Shown here: positions 34,199-49,600 of the stretch, in pieces
Position numbering within the stretch: position 1 is the first letter of the stretch
Layout of the letters: each line of letters begins with the position of its first letter
Origin: Symsagittifera roscoffensis
Taxonomy: Eukaryota > Xenacoelomorpha > Acoela > Convolutidae
Assembly (NCBI RefSeq): GCF_963678635.1
Contig: NC_087063.1
Span: forward strand, 12,622,368-12,686,367
Direction of reading: 5' to 3'
DNA length: 64,000 bases
The notes under the pieces: model-generated
Told to the model about the DNA's origin: nothing
Database searches by the model: none
What the model saw: only the letters and a program-made list of their open reading frames with translations
Made by a program: the position numbers and the translations under genes

Positions 34199-37100
34199 GT
34201 AAGTCTTAGTTTTTGAAAAGAATTTTGATAATCATGTTTTTTGTTTTAAAACATTTAAATTAATTAAATCGTTTTAATATTTAATACACATCAAACATGT
34301 CAGTCTCCATTTTAAATTATGTCATCAAAAATAAACAGAGAAAAATAGGAAAACTTAATCATGAAAAGCTTAGAGCATTTAATTTGAAACTGTGCTCTTC
34401 TGTATACCGCGTGAATATTCTTCCGATGCCCACTTGATTTTGCTTCAATTGTTTCAGTTTGTTTTAGAACCAAATGCTGGACTTGAACTATTTTTTTTGG
34501 TAACTTCGACTAAAAATCTAAAGAAAATATGTGAGCTGTAAGTTTAGCTATCAAAGTTCATTTTATTTTTTTTTAAATGCGAAGAAATAGTTTGAAGAAA
34601 AATCTAACAAATATGACCTTTTACATTGATCGACACAAAAAAAAAGAAAAAAAACAAGACATATGTCATTTAGACATACCCCAGTAAACTTTGATCGGCA
34701 GATTGTTTTCCAATAAATTGTCCTCTATTATCTATCTATAGCAACGCTTGAACAGTTTCCTCCAAATAGAAATATCGCTTTGCTGGTCATCCTTTCAAGT
34801 TAACCATAATAGACAAGACTACTCGTATCAAAGCCAAACCCTGAAAGTTCCGACTGAAGTTCAACGTGTTTAAAGCAGTTTTTGGTGAAAAAAGGTACAT
34901 CTAAAAAATTGTTTTTTTTTTGTTCCGGCAAATTGAGAAATGTGGAAGAACATTGTGTTCGGGTTTGTTTTAGTTGTTTTTTGTTTTTAAGCAAGCAGAA
35001 ATGATGATCGGAACGGAACGAGTGGTAGACCAAACTGAAACCCTTGCAATTGTAATTTGAAAGACATTAAAAAATCTTCAAGAATTTTTCTCCTTATCGA
35101 GAAAAATTGGTTTAAAATTTTTGATTTTTAATTCAGTTTTGAGCTAATAAAGCGAGCGAGCAGCCTTAGCTTGAATATGCTAAATTTAAGTCCTGAAATC
35201 TTAGATATTAGCAAATTGAATTGGTTTTTGGAGTTTTTTAGAGCCATTTTAGAGCAAAAAATGTGGAAAAAAAATTTGAAAATTTGATTTTTTTTTTCGA
35301 TTTTTTTCTCGTTTTTTTTCTATCAAAGAAACTTGCCTAATCTGCCTGTATTAGTATGCTAGTCTAATATGACAATAAATTTGCGGCAAATCCTTTTATC
35401 ACACCACGCACAAAAAACTACACTAATTGGAAAAAAAACTTTGTAGCTTTTTACAGACTATGGTCCGAACTTTCTGCGATACTTGCACACTGACCCGCTT
35501 TTTTTGTTTTAGTTTGACAATTTTTTTAAAAGTAACAACATATAAAAATTTATTTAGAAACAATTGTCTTTTGGCTCAACCTTTTGAGCAATTAGCTAGC
35601 TTCAGTGGCCTGATTATTGCGCTGAGGTTGCTACGTATTGAAAGAAAAAGTGGGATTTTCGCGCAATTGAATTAATACACGCTCTAACAAAAGTTAATGC
35701 AAGTGAAACATCTGTCAGTTTTGAGCTCAGTGTATCAATGGTTTTCACGCTTTCAAAAATTTTACCAAAACTTACTAATTAGAATGTCGATGGAGGAAGA
35801 ACCAGCTCTGGAGAAAATACTACTAAAAGCACAAAAATACTCACAAAACCGATATCCGGTTAAAGTTTATGCCGTGCAGGAATCAACATACACTTAACTT
35901 ATATTTGGAGGCAGAAACCTCGTCTAAAAATTTTTGTTTGCACAAAAAGCTAAACTTTGCTTTTTGTCGATCATGTCTCTGCTCTATTTTTTTTATTTTG
36001 TACCTAATAATTTGCAAACAAAACTCAGAATTTAGTTTTATATTTATTGTCTACGTGTATTTTTTGGCAATCTTAATTCGCTGAAAAAAATTGCCAAAAT
36101 CCATTTTCGTTATTGCTCTAAAAAAACTGAATGAAGATCAAACTTGCGTCCCATATTAAGAGCAAAGATCTTTGCTGTTCAAAAAACTTTTTTATGAGAC
36201 TAGAAATTGCCCTAATTACAACAATGATAAATCAAGCTAGTGGCGATTGGTAGGATTACCAGACGAAAAAGATGATAGAGGCAAATGATAGAGGCAAAGA
36301 TGATAGAAAAAAGGGAACAGAGGCATGCTGTTTGTTCTATTCAATACTTCGCAATGAGCGAATTATATCACTTAGTACTTTACTTGCGTCTAGGAGTATG
36401 GTTTTCAAAACTCAAAAAATTATTTATTGTTGTTCCGACCTTTTACAAAATGGGAAGGAACCTTGTATTGGGGAGGAAAATGGGGATGAACTTCGGGTCT
36501 TTTTTTACCACACAAAATCAGCAAGCACAAAAAATCATTAGAGAGTTGAGTGATATATCAATTTAAAGCCCATGAATTACACTATTTTTCTAAGTTCAAT
36601 TCTGATAAATGTCAAATTATAATTTCTTTGTATATTTGTTCCGACCATTGAAAATTGGGAAGAACTTTGTGTTCGAGTGTGTTTTTTTTTGCACGCATAA
36701 TCAGGTAAAGCAAATAATCATCGGAATAGGGGTCGAGTGGCATATCAAACTAAAACCCTAAAAGTCATAATTCGAACGATGTTTAAAAACTTCAAACAAA
36801 TTCCCAGTGTCGAGAAAAAAATTGGTTTGAAGCTTTTGGTTTTTCGTCCTAATTCGAGCGAATAAAGCGAGCGAGCAGGCTTACAATAGTTTATTTGATT
36901 TTCTTAAAAGCTTACAACAGCTTCATTTAAAATGTAAAAACATGATTTTACTCGAGAAATAATAATTTTTTGGGTGCTTTAGCGCCTTTTTGGTATTAAA
37001 AACTTGAAAAATTCATAAAACTGTTTAAAAAAATGGAAAAAAATTTTGATCTTTTTTAAATTTCGTTTTGATTTTCTAGTAACTTTTCTACAACAAAATT

Positions 37101-37600
37101 GTTTTTCAATTAGCTTATTTTATTATGACTGTCGATTCTGCCTAATCTTTAGCTTTTCTTTCACGACACATAATTAGAAAAAAAATGTTGGTTGTATGTT
37201 TTAAAACTATGGTTGGAACATTCTGTGCTACTTGCACAGTAACCGGCTACCCTTGTTTGTCTGAGTAGTCGGTATTGTTTGGTCTTAACTTTTTGTTGCT
37301 GTTCCAGATTTATGCAAGACGAGGCGCCACCTTTTTTGTCACTGTATGATGCGAGCCGTCAATTCAAACTTATGAAATTTATTTTCTCATTTATCAGAAA
37401 CAAGCTTTTTCTCAAATCAGTACAACGCCGTATTGAAAATATTTTTTTTAAATGACGATTAGTCATCATTAAATCAAGCGAAGGCCAAAAAAAAACCACA
37501 TTTACACAATTAAACTTCCAAACTTCCAGTTAAGACTGAGACTTTAAACTTTAAATTACATTCAGACATGTATTTAGGTCGAGCTACTTTATTTTCCGAG

Positions 37601-37633
<33 letters not shown>

Positions 37634-40600
37634 AACCCGATAAAGAGTCTAGGAGTATGGTTCATCAGTATCGTTTTAAAAATCAATTTGAAAGTAGTTA
37701 TTGTTCCTACAGAGCTCGGCTGAAAATAGTTGGCAGTTAGTTTTGCTGACTTGCTGTGATAAGTTTGGTAACATATTTTGCCATCAGTGGGGAATCCATC
37801 GTAAATATCGAAACTTGCGTTCAATATGTTGTTCTCTAAACAAAGCGGAATCGCTTGATATGCAAATTTGAATTTATTTGAATAGATTTAAAAACATGTG
37901 CTGAATAATTGGAGAACTAAAGAACCTTTGTTCAGATTTCATGTGATACAATCAAGCTTTTGTTCAAAAAAACAAAACAAAAAACTTCATTTCGTATATT
38001 TTCAAGATGTTCCGAAAATCAGAGAGACAATGTTACAAAAATTGAATTCTTTCGAGGTATAGCTCTATTCAAAGTAATATAAGCAATTCATGAATCTAAC
38101 CTTACTTTTCAACAGAAAGTGCTGCTCCAAAATTTTTAAATGCGCTCCGCCGAAGATTGTTTTTAAATAAATTTTTGTCGGTTTTAACACCAAGAATCTG
38201 CAGTATTTAATGTATAAAAAATTGGCCTAAGCAGGGTCTATTAAATGCTTTGGAAGAGCTCGGAAAATCAATTTGGTCGACCTAGAAAAACGTCGACAAT
38301 ATTTTCGATTTTTTTTTTGATAATCCGCTTCCCCTTCGAGAAAACCCTAGATCCGCTCCTGTTTATATATATATTTGCATTGACTTCTAAGTTTTATTTT
38401 AGAATACATAAATAAAAGTGGAGAAACATGATATTTTTGAAAGTAAATGTCATGGGGCGGATATAGCATAGTGAGAAAATTATACCATTTTATTTTAGTT
38501 CAAATAATTTTTTGCCACCTGGGGGACTTAAAAGTTCGTCTTTGGTCGAGAATGTAATTATGTACCACGAAGTATTACAAAATCTGACCATGATGAATTG
38601 CTCGCAGAACTACAGATGAACGTTTTCATGCTTAAAACTTCTAAATATTTGACAAAACCGAAAAGGCACCACAGCAAGATATGATACTCAAACCATTCAG
38701 TACCAGTCAGTAATCAGATCAAGCAACTTAGCGTTTCAATATTGCTTCAAGTTTCTTTTTTGTGTACTTGTCAGGAGTTAACTATTACTGATCTCTTATT
38801 AATGCATTTTAAATTGATTCACAATAAGGTGACAAAAAATTAAATGAAAAAAAGCGGTCGACTCATTTTTAATAACTAGACGATGCCGTAAAGATGTTTA
38901 AATTCAATTTTCAAAACCTGTTTGAAAAAAAAAACAATTTTGTATATCATGGATAGTTCCAAGGTTCTTTGTAGTTACAAAAATATGATGGCTGAGCAGT
39001 GCAGCTTCATCCAACATATCAGTCCACTTTTGTCTTTGAACAATCCGCTCAGCTCTTTGAGTTCCCACATGAATGAATTAGAAGTGTTATTCTATCACAA
39101 TTAACAAAACATGAAAAAATTTCAAAAGAAAGAGAAAAAAAGCGTTTCCGGAAGAGTGGTTTTTATGATTTCATGAAGATTTTTTATGCGTAATTTGATT
39201 TGCTGAAGTAGAATCATTTGAAAGTAGTATGTTTGCATCTTTTTCTTGTTTTAGATTTCCTGGCAAACTTGGAAGACCAAGAACTGTCTCGCCTGCAGCC
39301 AGAGTTCCCGACAACTTCAGACGTAAGCTTAAAACGACCAATTGCCATCTTGAATACTTTTTTCAAAAATGTTTCCTGAAACTTTTTTGAAGCTTTCAGC
39401 TGCTGATCTTTTTTGCAAGTCGGTTCTGTTTTTCTGTTGCAGTGGAAGTTCAAGCAAGAGGGGGACTCTTTTGTGTGGGAGAATTGTGATGTGGGCAATG
39501 GAGGGGGAGGCACTGGTAGTGACTCATCCTCTTCTTCTGCGTCTCAGGATTGGATTTTGACCGACTGGCTCACAAGTGTCTCTCACGAAAATCTCAAACT
39601 GTTCCTGAAGATATCGTAAGTGGACTGATATTAGAGAATTTAAAAAAATGCCCAAAACAAAAACAAGAACAAAAATTGAAACCCAGTTGATTTTAGTCGT
39701 AAAAACAAACCAATAACACGGATGTCTCTCCGAACCAAAAATTCCTGAAAAATGTTTTGAAAATTTTAAAAACTTTATCTTATTCGGGACAATTTTACTT
39801 GACAGTACCATTTTGTTAAAGTATTCTAGAGTTCACAATTTAGGTTTTACGTTTCTGAATGAACTGATTTTGCGGGCTATTTTACCCAATTCAATTATTG
39901 AATCAAAGAGATCACTGCAAACTTGCAAAATTCAAAAGAGTTGTGCATAAAGTTACCAAAGGTGGTTTTATACAGTCATCAAAGCTTGCGTGTATAGACA
40001 GAAACAATGGTTTTCTGAACTAATTATGGCCATTAAAAGTGGCAATAGTAGCATAGCAGGGGCGGGTTTAGGGGGGGGGGGGTCTATCATTTTTTTAGGG
40101 ATTCGAACCCCTCACCAACCAAAGGGTCTTCCCTTTGGTATCACTTTTTGACATCCATTTTAGATCAAACAACCCTAAACTTTTCTAAATACGCCAATAT
40201 AAGATAACTATGAAGGGGAGCAGGCGACAAAAAAACGCTATTTTTGGTCAAAATTTCACAAAAAAAGTGCCTAAAACGCCTTTTTTGCCTGTTTTTTTTC
40301 AATATTTTGCCTGCGGCGCAGAAAGTTTGGCCAAAACAGGGTCTTTTTAGTTTTTTGTGAGAGCTCGGAAAATTAATTCAACCAAGCAAAAAAAGGTCGT
40401 CAATTTTTCAAAAAGTTTTTGAAAATTACCCTCTCTCTCTCTCTCTCTCTCGAAAGTCCTAATCCTAGATCCGCCCCTGAATAGTAGCCTTTTAAAATGT
40501 AACATGAGTATGTCAAGTGTATGCCTGTTAAGGATCCAGCGCCTAATGACCTAATAAAAATCATCATAATCTGATACTGAACAGATATATTAGTAGAGGC

Positions 40601-43600
40601 TGCTTTGTTTTTGCATTATGGCGAGATAAAAGAGACAAGAAGCAGAAAAATTATTCAAATGGCTGCCAGTTATGGCGCGAGAGACAAAGCACGGGTAATA
40701 AACTACCGTCATTTATAATTCCAAAAGAGAACCTTTAAATAACATTAATCAAATTCTGGCCGCGAGCTCTCTGTTCAATCAAAAATTGAATTAGTCAAAA
40801 AAATTCTTCTATTGAATCAAAAGAATAAATATTCTCAAGCCCTGCAATTCGAGTAGGTTCTAAGAGCCTTTAAAAGTACCCTTTCTATAAAAAGGGGTTA
40901 AAATACTCTAAAATTGAACCTAGTATTCTAACTAACGGCGCTTTTCAATAAGGGATGAATAACTTTTTAGCCTGGTTAAAAGCTGAAAAAGTGCACGATC
41001 TCGACAGAATGAAAACTATTAGAACATTTATGAAATTATTTCGTGGTTAGAAAAAATTTTTTCCTACTGAAACCTTTGAATGTGAGAAAGGTAGCATAAA
41101 CTATCTGTTGATGATGATAATGTAAAATAGATCAATATTTCACCTTGAAAAATGTTCTTGTCAGTTAAATATTGTTTTCCTCGCATTTATTTTTGTTCTC
41201 TTTTTCTAGGTATGTGTTCTGGTGCGATAAACCTGGCGATTCTAGTTGTGTGAATGAGCCGCTTCGGATAACCTTGACCTCGGACGAAGATAAACAAAGA
41301 TCGGATTTCAATGTCACCCTTAGAGACCATCACTACTTCAACCCTAGCTCACAATCCCCACCCACTTACAGAGTTCAAATGCAACAACTTCCCAACACCC
41401 CTAAAACTTCCAAGTTTAAACTAGGAATGAGCGCGGGTAGGTTTTGCGTCAAGGTCGCGTCCGTTCAACTCATTCACCCAATTTGCCCCGAGACGACCAA
41501 AAATCTAGCCCGCTTTCCGGTCACGTTCGTAACGAACACATCACCAGGGTCGATGCAGACAGTTTTCGGCCAGTGTGTGCTAAATGCGGGGCTACCCGTA
41601 GGAATGAAGTATGCGAGCAGCCAAGACTGTTCCAGTGCCGGTGTGTGGATGAATGATGCGCCTGCTTGTCAGTGCCTGGCGGGATTCGAACCTACTGTGG
41701 ATATGGAAGCATGCACAGGTATGTCAGTTATAAATAAAGCAGTTTTGAAATAAAGCAGTTTTCAAATCTGAAAACTATATCAAAAGTCATTTTTCATTGT
41801 TTCATGAATGAGTTTTATTAAGTTCTCTTGGTTGGTTGACGATTTGCTTCAGAGAGACAAATATATTAATTGTCAAAAATGGAGGTTATTTCGATTTAAA
41901 ATTTTTTGTTTCAAAACAACGCTAAAAAGACGAAAATCTGATTTTTGTAAATTTTCATCTCACATGATTCTTGATAGCATTTTTTTTTTCAGTTCACTGT
42001 CAAGATGAAATAACTCCTTTTCAATTTTTTTTGCTCATTTTGCAGCCTGTAAGCCGGGACAATTTAAAAGTGGTCTGTCCAACCGACAGTGTACTTCGTG
42101 CCCGGCTAACAGTGACTCGAGGAGCACAGGGGCTGACAAGTGTGGCTGCAGTTCCGGATACTACCGAAACCCAGACGAGTCCCCCAGTCTCTCCTGTGGA
42201 TCCACGCCCTCAAAACCAAGGCCAGTAATTTAATTTAAGACCATTCAAATTGCTAAGAGCAAGCCCCGCATACAGCTCTTAACGGAGAACCACTGTTTTG
42301 GCCTGATTAAGAGCTACATGCATTTTTTTGGTAATTTTTGTGAATCATCAAGCAACGAGCACGTTAACTTTGCGATGTGGAACTTATCTGCATACAAAAT
42401 GCAGTTTTCTTTTTCGATTAAATTTTACTGATTTATCTAGTTATTGCATCGTTGCAAGTAAGTTTCAAATTTCTGGATATTCAGAATTAGATGTAATCGA
42501 AAACTGAGCAGAATTGACGTTATTATAATTTGACCCGCGTTACAAATCGCGATTGTATCGCGTTACAAATCCCTTTCATAATCTTGACACTTTCATTAGT
42601 CTAATTTGATTTATGAACAATACAAGAATCCAAGTTGTTTTAGAAACCTCAAAGTTTCCGCCACCGGCATGGATGGTCAGACTACTAAACTGATATGGTC
42701 CGCACCCCTGGACTTTGGACACCGGTCAAAGGTCAATTACAAGATAGTGTGTGTCATCGGATGTGTTCAACAAGAGCCCTTTGTGACCAACTATACCCAG
42801 ATTGCTATTCCAGTGGAACCAGATACTCTGTATAAGTTCAGAGTCTACTCGCAGAACAGTCTGTCTGGCTTCTACCCCTTCGAGGCTCTCAGATTTGACG
42901 AAACAGAGTTCAGAACTGCGAAATCGTGTAAGTTATTTTGCCCACTGCCCTTACTTATATCACATTTGATTCCATACACTATAAAACACTATGCGACAAC
43001 AAATTCATACGAAAATCGCACAAAGGTTCTTTCTCAAACTCTAACTTTTTTATTCATTTGTTGGCAAGAAAAACTTTCACTCAATTCGTATATTTTTTTA
43101 AACCAAAGGCTACCCAAAATATATTTAGAGAAAGGTACATATAAAAAAAAACATTACATTTTGGGCAATGATGTATAACTTTGTACACGTTGACATCATT
43201 GTCGATCACATGTTCTGTGGATCCCCTCGATGACATGTTCTATGGATCCCCTTGATGACATGTTCTCTGAGTTCTCTGATGTTTCATTTCAGACGTGGTA
43301 CGAGGAATAGGAGTGAGTGAGATTACCAGTAGCGAGATCAAATTGGAATGGGAGAGACCACGCGGGTACCCTGGCAACAGGTACTGCATCCGCATATCCC
43401 GCCGTCACTTCCCCAACACCTTCGCCCTCTCCCCTGCCTCCCCCTCCTCTTCCTCCAAGGGCGAAGAGACAAGGGGGATGAAGTATGATGTGTCATGTAC
43501 AAATCACTCCTCGCAACACCCGGAGATTATTCTGTCTCGTGAGTTGATCACACTTTTATAATTGGAGAAAAGATTAAATTCAACAATTCAATAGCACCTT

Positions 43601-46600
43601 AGCCATACAGCGTACGCAAGCCTGTGCAAGGTTTTTTGTTCAAGGCCAGCGACTAGTTTAGATAAGCTGAAAGAATTAACCGCATGGTTAGTCTTTCAGG
43701 TTGCATAAAAAACAGATCATTAAATTTTAGAGTTTTCAAATAAATTTCCTTCGTTCGTATTTATTTTTCCAAATTGCTCAAGTTTTATTCTATTTTTTTT
43801 TCTTTTATACATACACCCAAAACGCCAAAAAATCATTATATAAAAAATCTAAGATGGTTCAAAAATTAAATTTCGACGAGGCTGAAAACTCTAGGCGGTT
43901 TTATTACCTTCTGAGCGCTGAAAACTTGAAATCTTGAAATTTTACTTTTTTAACCTGAATAAATTAATTGAGGATTTTATTCAAAATAATTAAAAGACAT
44001 TTTTGACTCCAAAATTAAACAAAATTAAACCAAAGCGAGGAAGTTTCAGAAAAACCATTTAATTTTTATGAAATTGGTATTTGTTTTTTTTTTACCTCAA
44101 GATGCATTAGTCATCAAGTTTTCTAGCGCACATATCATCATATCCTTTTATAGGACGAAAATTGACTTGTAAGTACTGAAAGTGTCATATACTTCTCTCA
44201 CTGTCTTAATGATCATCGTAAAGATAAAATTCTGATTCCGTAACGGACTCAAAACACTTCTTTATAGAAACAAAGCCCACTAATATAGCCTTTGTGACAC
44301 CATAAAAGCTCCCTAATCAAATTTACCTCGCAATAACCCTCATGTTTAATGGCTCGAGTGAAATTATCCAACTCATTTGAATGCAATGTCGTATCAACAA
44401 TTCGGGGGGGGGGGGGCGGAGGGATTAATTTATGGGAAAATTTACTGTCTGTTTACCAGGTTGAAATTGAAGTAAGTTTACTTGATTGGTCTCATTTCTC
44501 GCCCAAACTTCTTTGAAGTCTCTTTCCTTTTGGGTTACATGCACGAGCGAATGTTTTTGAGTACGGCAAACTTCAAACAAACAAAATGTACACAAGTTGT
44601 TAACTTAGCCAATTGCACTGAAACGGCTTTCTAAACATTCCCTTCAAGACTTTGGTCATTTTTTCTAAACAATCAGCCATTGCTGGAATCCATTAAATTG
44701 CCAAGCAGATGTTTCGAATTAGTTACGAGGGCTTTTATGAATGATGTTGTTCAGTGCGCCAAAATTGCATCAATGATGGTGGGCTTTGAGAATTGCTCTG
44801 AGCACTTCACGAAATGAAGGGAAGAAACTATGGCGTAGGGTGTGTTTTTAGCTTCCCAGTTTTAATTACCTCAGAGAAGCCTCGTAAGGGTGTCAAATGT
44901 GGTATCAAATTAAAGCTCTAGTGGCTGTGATGACTCAGGTGACTCAAAAAAATGACTCAGTGTTGAGAAAAATTGGTCTGCATTTTTTGTTCTCAGAGAA
45001 AATTAAATGAAATTTGATAGGCTGATCTTCCATAGATATTCCCATTTTATATCAGCTAAAAGTTTTTGTTGTCTTGAGCTTGAATTTAAAAAGATATTTT
45101 ACCTGTGACAATTTTTCATAAAGTTATGAAGGTTTAAAGATTGCAAATATGGCCAATTTGAGACAATCAACGCGCGATATTTTTCGCGCTGCAAACGCGT
45201 AAGCGGAGAATTAATCCCTTGGGAAAACTGTTCGAATCTGGTTGAAACAGGCTACTTGCCAAAATTTTTATGTTAGTAGGAGCAAAATTTATCACTTTAA
45301 ACTTTATATGGCGTGTGGGGGATGATTTTAAAAAACTCAAAATTTTTTTTTTTTTGAAAAATTCATCAATTTTTTAAAGATGAATACTGCTTCACAGACC
45401 TTGAAAAACATTCGGAACATTCAAGGCTTTGTCTTTATATGAGCAATTCTGTTATTTTAAGTACCAATGCTAAAAAGTTTGATGAACGATGGAGTTACAA
45501 AATGTTTTTGTTCCGATTTTTCGAAGAAATTGACAAAATATTTGTGCTCGGGTTTTTATTATGCAAAAAGAGAACTTTTTTTATTATGCAAAAAAATTTT
45601 TTGTTGTATTAAGCTCAAATTTAAAATTTATTTTGTACCTGTGATCATTTTTGGCAGAGTAATGGGGGTTTAAATATAGCCAGTTTGGCCAATTTGGGAC
45701 AATTTACGCGAGATACATTTCGTGCTAATAATGCGGAGGCGGATTTTTTTCCGTCCTAGAAAATGTTCCAAATTAAATTGAGGAATGCCTTTTTGTTTAT
45801 TAAACACTTTTCCATATGCAAAATGTATCACTTCCTGCTTCGCAGAGCGTGTATGATTTTCAAAAAAAAAACTTTTTTTTTTGAAATTTTCATCACCTAT
45901 TTTTATTGCAATTACTCTATAAAACATAAAATGCTTTCGGAACACTCAGTGCTTCGACATAATTAGCGGGTGTTGTTTTATTAAGCTACACTTTAATAAA
46001 AAGTATGAAAATCTAGAAAAAACTAAGATATATTTTCTATATATTTAAAAAAAAAAATTTCCTTAATTTTGATTTTTTTTTGCTTAAATCTGTGTGCTCA
46101 AAACATTTTGTGCTACATGCTCAGTCACTGGCTATTGTTTTTTTATGAAATCGGCCGTTTTTGTAATTAAAAATCATTTATTCTAGGAATCAAAGCACTA
46201 TACACTTCAAAAATAGTTGTACGCAAAAATCTTTGTATTTTACAAAACTTCTTCTGTAAAAGACCGTTGGCTCTTTCAAGTAAAATACTTATTCTCTTGT
46301 TTATTAAAGAAGGATCTTTTTTCTAAAACTAAGTTTCTTTTTTGTTTTGTCTTAAAAGCAGACTTATTTTTGCTGAGAGCAGCTCAGGACTTTTGCATTG
46401 ATTGGAACATAATAGACTTGATAGCCGGGTGGTGTTTCAAGAGGAATATTTTATACTCTCCTTGTTTTTTGCTTGCAGCCGCCAAGGAGTTTCTCTCCGT
46501 CTCCATTTTCACAATGAACAAAGGAAACTTATTTGGAGGAGATATTGATAAAAAAATGTTTCCAGCATAGAGTGCACTGAGCGTGAAATTATCAAGAGCT

Positions 46601-49600
46601 ATTTTGCAAACAATGTATTTCAGAATCAACTCAAGCAGAAAAGAAAACTTCTAAGATTATTTGCAATGAATGGATATTTTACCCAATTCAAGTACTGAGT
46701 GTTTTTTTTTCAGAAACAAAAAGCTTAAGCCGGACTTATGTTCATGATTTTAAAAAATGGAGATTTGAATAAACTTTGAACTTTTTTTAAAGACGCGGTC
46801 TTTGGGTCATATAATTCAGCCACCAGCTTTGAGCTCTTTTCATTCATGTTAAAATCAGAACAGTTTTAATCTTTTTATAGCAATCTCTCAGTTATTGTCA
46901 GCCAGATGTTAGCCCATTTTGAGTCCTATTTTTATGAAAGTCAATTTTTTTTTTAAATAGGCCACTGGCTGGATTACAATGTTTTTTGTTACGCCCTCAG
47001 AAGAACAAAAAGTTTGGAAATAGTAGGTTCCGATTTTTGACATCAAAAATGACCGTTTTTTAATTCTCAAAAACCTCAAAAACCAACACGAGACAACCAT
47101 AACTAATATTTGAGAAAATACTAATTCTAGAAGAAAACTTTTTTCCAAGAAATGATTTTTTTTCCGATGCTTTTGCGCTCAATAAAAATTTTTTATCTAA
47201 GTTCTGGCAATTTTGGCCTTCAAGGATTGTTTGCAAAAGGCGTAGATTATAACAGTGATTTATTGGGATTATTCGGGAAATAGAAGTAGAAAAGAAAAAG
47301 TAAATAGTTTTGCTTTGGTGGCTAATAGGCTGACTTATTACGTATATGATTTAAATACACTGGCAGGTGGGCTAGCATATGTACTCTCAAATTGAGTTCT
47401 GTTTTCACAATTCTGATTCGAAACAGAAGTAAAGAAGCATAATATTTCTGATCCCATGAAACGGGATAAACAAAAAACGAATTAATTTATCTTCGACATA
47501 TGCAGAACTTATTTCCGAAACTACTGTGAAATTTCCTGGGGTGATTTAGTTCTAAACTCATAAGATGGGGTTCGAACTCTCGACCTCTTGGTTGAATGGC
47601 GAGTTTGATAATATTTGCTGTTTTGTTTGTTCAGATCTGCAGCCGGGTACTTATCAATTCTCAGTCAGGACTGAAGTAGACGGGGTTGCGGGACCCTTCA
47701 GCGAGGCAGTCGGAATAGAGAGTGAGTCATCAATTTGATCTGTTATTACGTCACAGTTTTTATACCGTGTTCCTAACATTTGTGATGATTGCAATGAGTT
47801 TACTTAGACTTATGAAGTTTATATTACGAGTTTCCGATAAAAATTACGTTAATTATCGAACACACAAGGTTTGTTTTCAGGTCCCGTTTTTTGTACGTCA
47901 TCACAAATGTTATTTCAGCTTCATTAATCAGTTATAAGGCGTTTACAAAAAGTATTTGTTTCTCCAATCCGTGCTTTATGTCTGAATTAACCTCTTAAAG
48001 CTTAGTAGAAATGATTTACAAGGCCAAAAATATATTACAATGGCCATCAAAGTGGAAAGCGGCCACCCTTCAACCGCTTATATTGTTGTTTATTTTATAA
48101 TATATCAGTTTTTTGTATATATTTTTTGTTTATATCACATATTCTTTAAACACAAAACTCTTTGAAGTATCCCAAAATTCCAAAACTGGACTCCAAATAC
48201 AATTTAAGTGAGGGTCGCACGCAACCAAAGTTAAATAAATTTCAGTTTAACTGTCACTATTTTTATCTATTGAAAAAAATGCTTTGATTTTTGAAAAATA
48301 ACGTCAATGCTTTGAATGTCAACTTGAATAGAAACAGAAGGGTATTATTTTGAAACAAAAACATGTTTGAAACATGTTTTATTGATGTTTTAAACTCTTG
48401 GCTCACTTGATTAATAAAAAAACTCGGAAATGGATATTCTCAGTAGTGGTCTAGAGGAGCGGGCGCCTCCCCCATCTCCGTTGACTCCCTCACTAACCAG
48501 AGGAGCCCCCCCTTTTTGCTACATCCATTCGTTTACGACTAACCCTAAAGTTTATAATCTACGTCTCCATCCGTCTTTGCTTTTTCTTTTTTTTTTTGGT
48601 CATTTCCATCCCGTCAACTTTTGTACTTTTTCCAGTTCAAGAGAGTGCAGTTCAGATGGGTATGCGTCACGTGGGTTTAGTGGTGGGCATCATGCTCACA
48701 GTATGCATGCTATTCATCATCCTCTGCGTGGGTATGGCCCTGCTCTACAAGCGCAGATCAACTATGGCCGCCATGAAGAGTAACAGTCATGGTCATGGTC
48801 ATGGTCATGGTCCCCCCTATGGCTACAAGTACGAACAGGCCACTGTAGTCAATCACCCACATCATCATATGGGATCAGCACATCACCCCCACTTCGACAT
48901 GGGAAATGGTGATTTTTTTTCTATACTTTCATTTTTATTTTGGCTTAAAGTCTCATTGAATTTTTTTCTATATAAAACGCGCCTTGCCATTATTTTTTCT
49001 AAAAGAACTAAATGGTTTTTAAAAAGATTTTTTGTTTGTTTGTTAAAATTTGTCTCTTATATTGCAAATTGTTGTAATTTTCTCTTAGATAACCTTGAAT
49101 CAGTCTTAGTAAGGATTAAAGTGGGATATTTAGTGAAAATGAGCCCATGCCAAAATGGCCCGCTTCCAAGTTAAATAAAGGCCGTTGATCGTTCCTTGTG
49201 ATAAGCCCTGTCCTTGCATAGTCCAACCCACTCAAATATAGATTGACTCGAGTCACAGGTTCTCAGTTTGTATCTTTACCTTATTGCCCTTTTCTCAAAA
49301 CGAAAACTGTTGCTTTTCCCACTTTGGAACAGAACTAAGTCGCCTTTGAAGCCACAATCCCGGTTGATTGTGCGGCAACTCAAACAGTCTGAGAAAATAA
49401 CTGGGCGGCGAAACCCGCGGCGACTCAACGGCCAACACGCGGGACGTTCGGTTTCTGTTTACAAATAAATCCTTGCTAACCAAACTGAACCCAAATCGAA
49501 GCTGCCAGAAAAACAACTGACTATAATTAACTGACAGTGCCCAAAATCAAAACTTCCCCAAAAGTTGCCTCCGAATAAATTGGGCAAAGTTATGGGAAAC

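Noticed and set aside
41971-42228. 85-codon frame overlapping Eph exon 5
   Set aside because: It is a shadow of exon 5 in another frame; the Eph frame gives the expected cysteine pattern.
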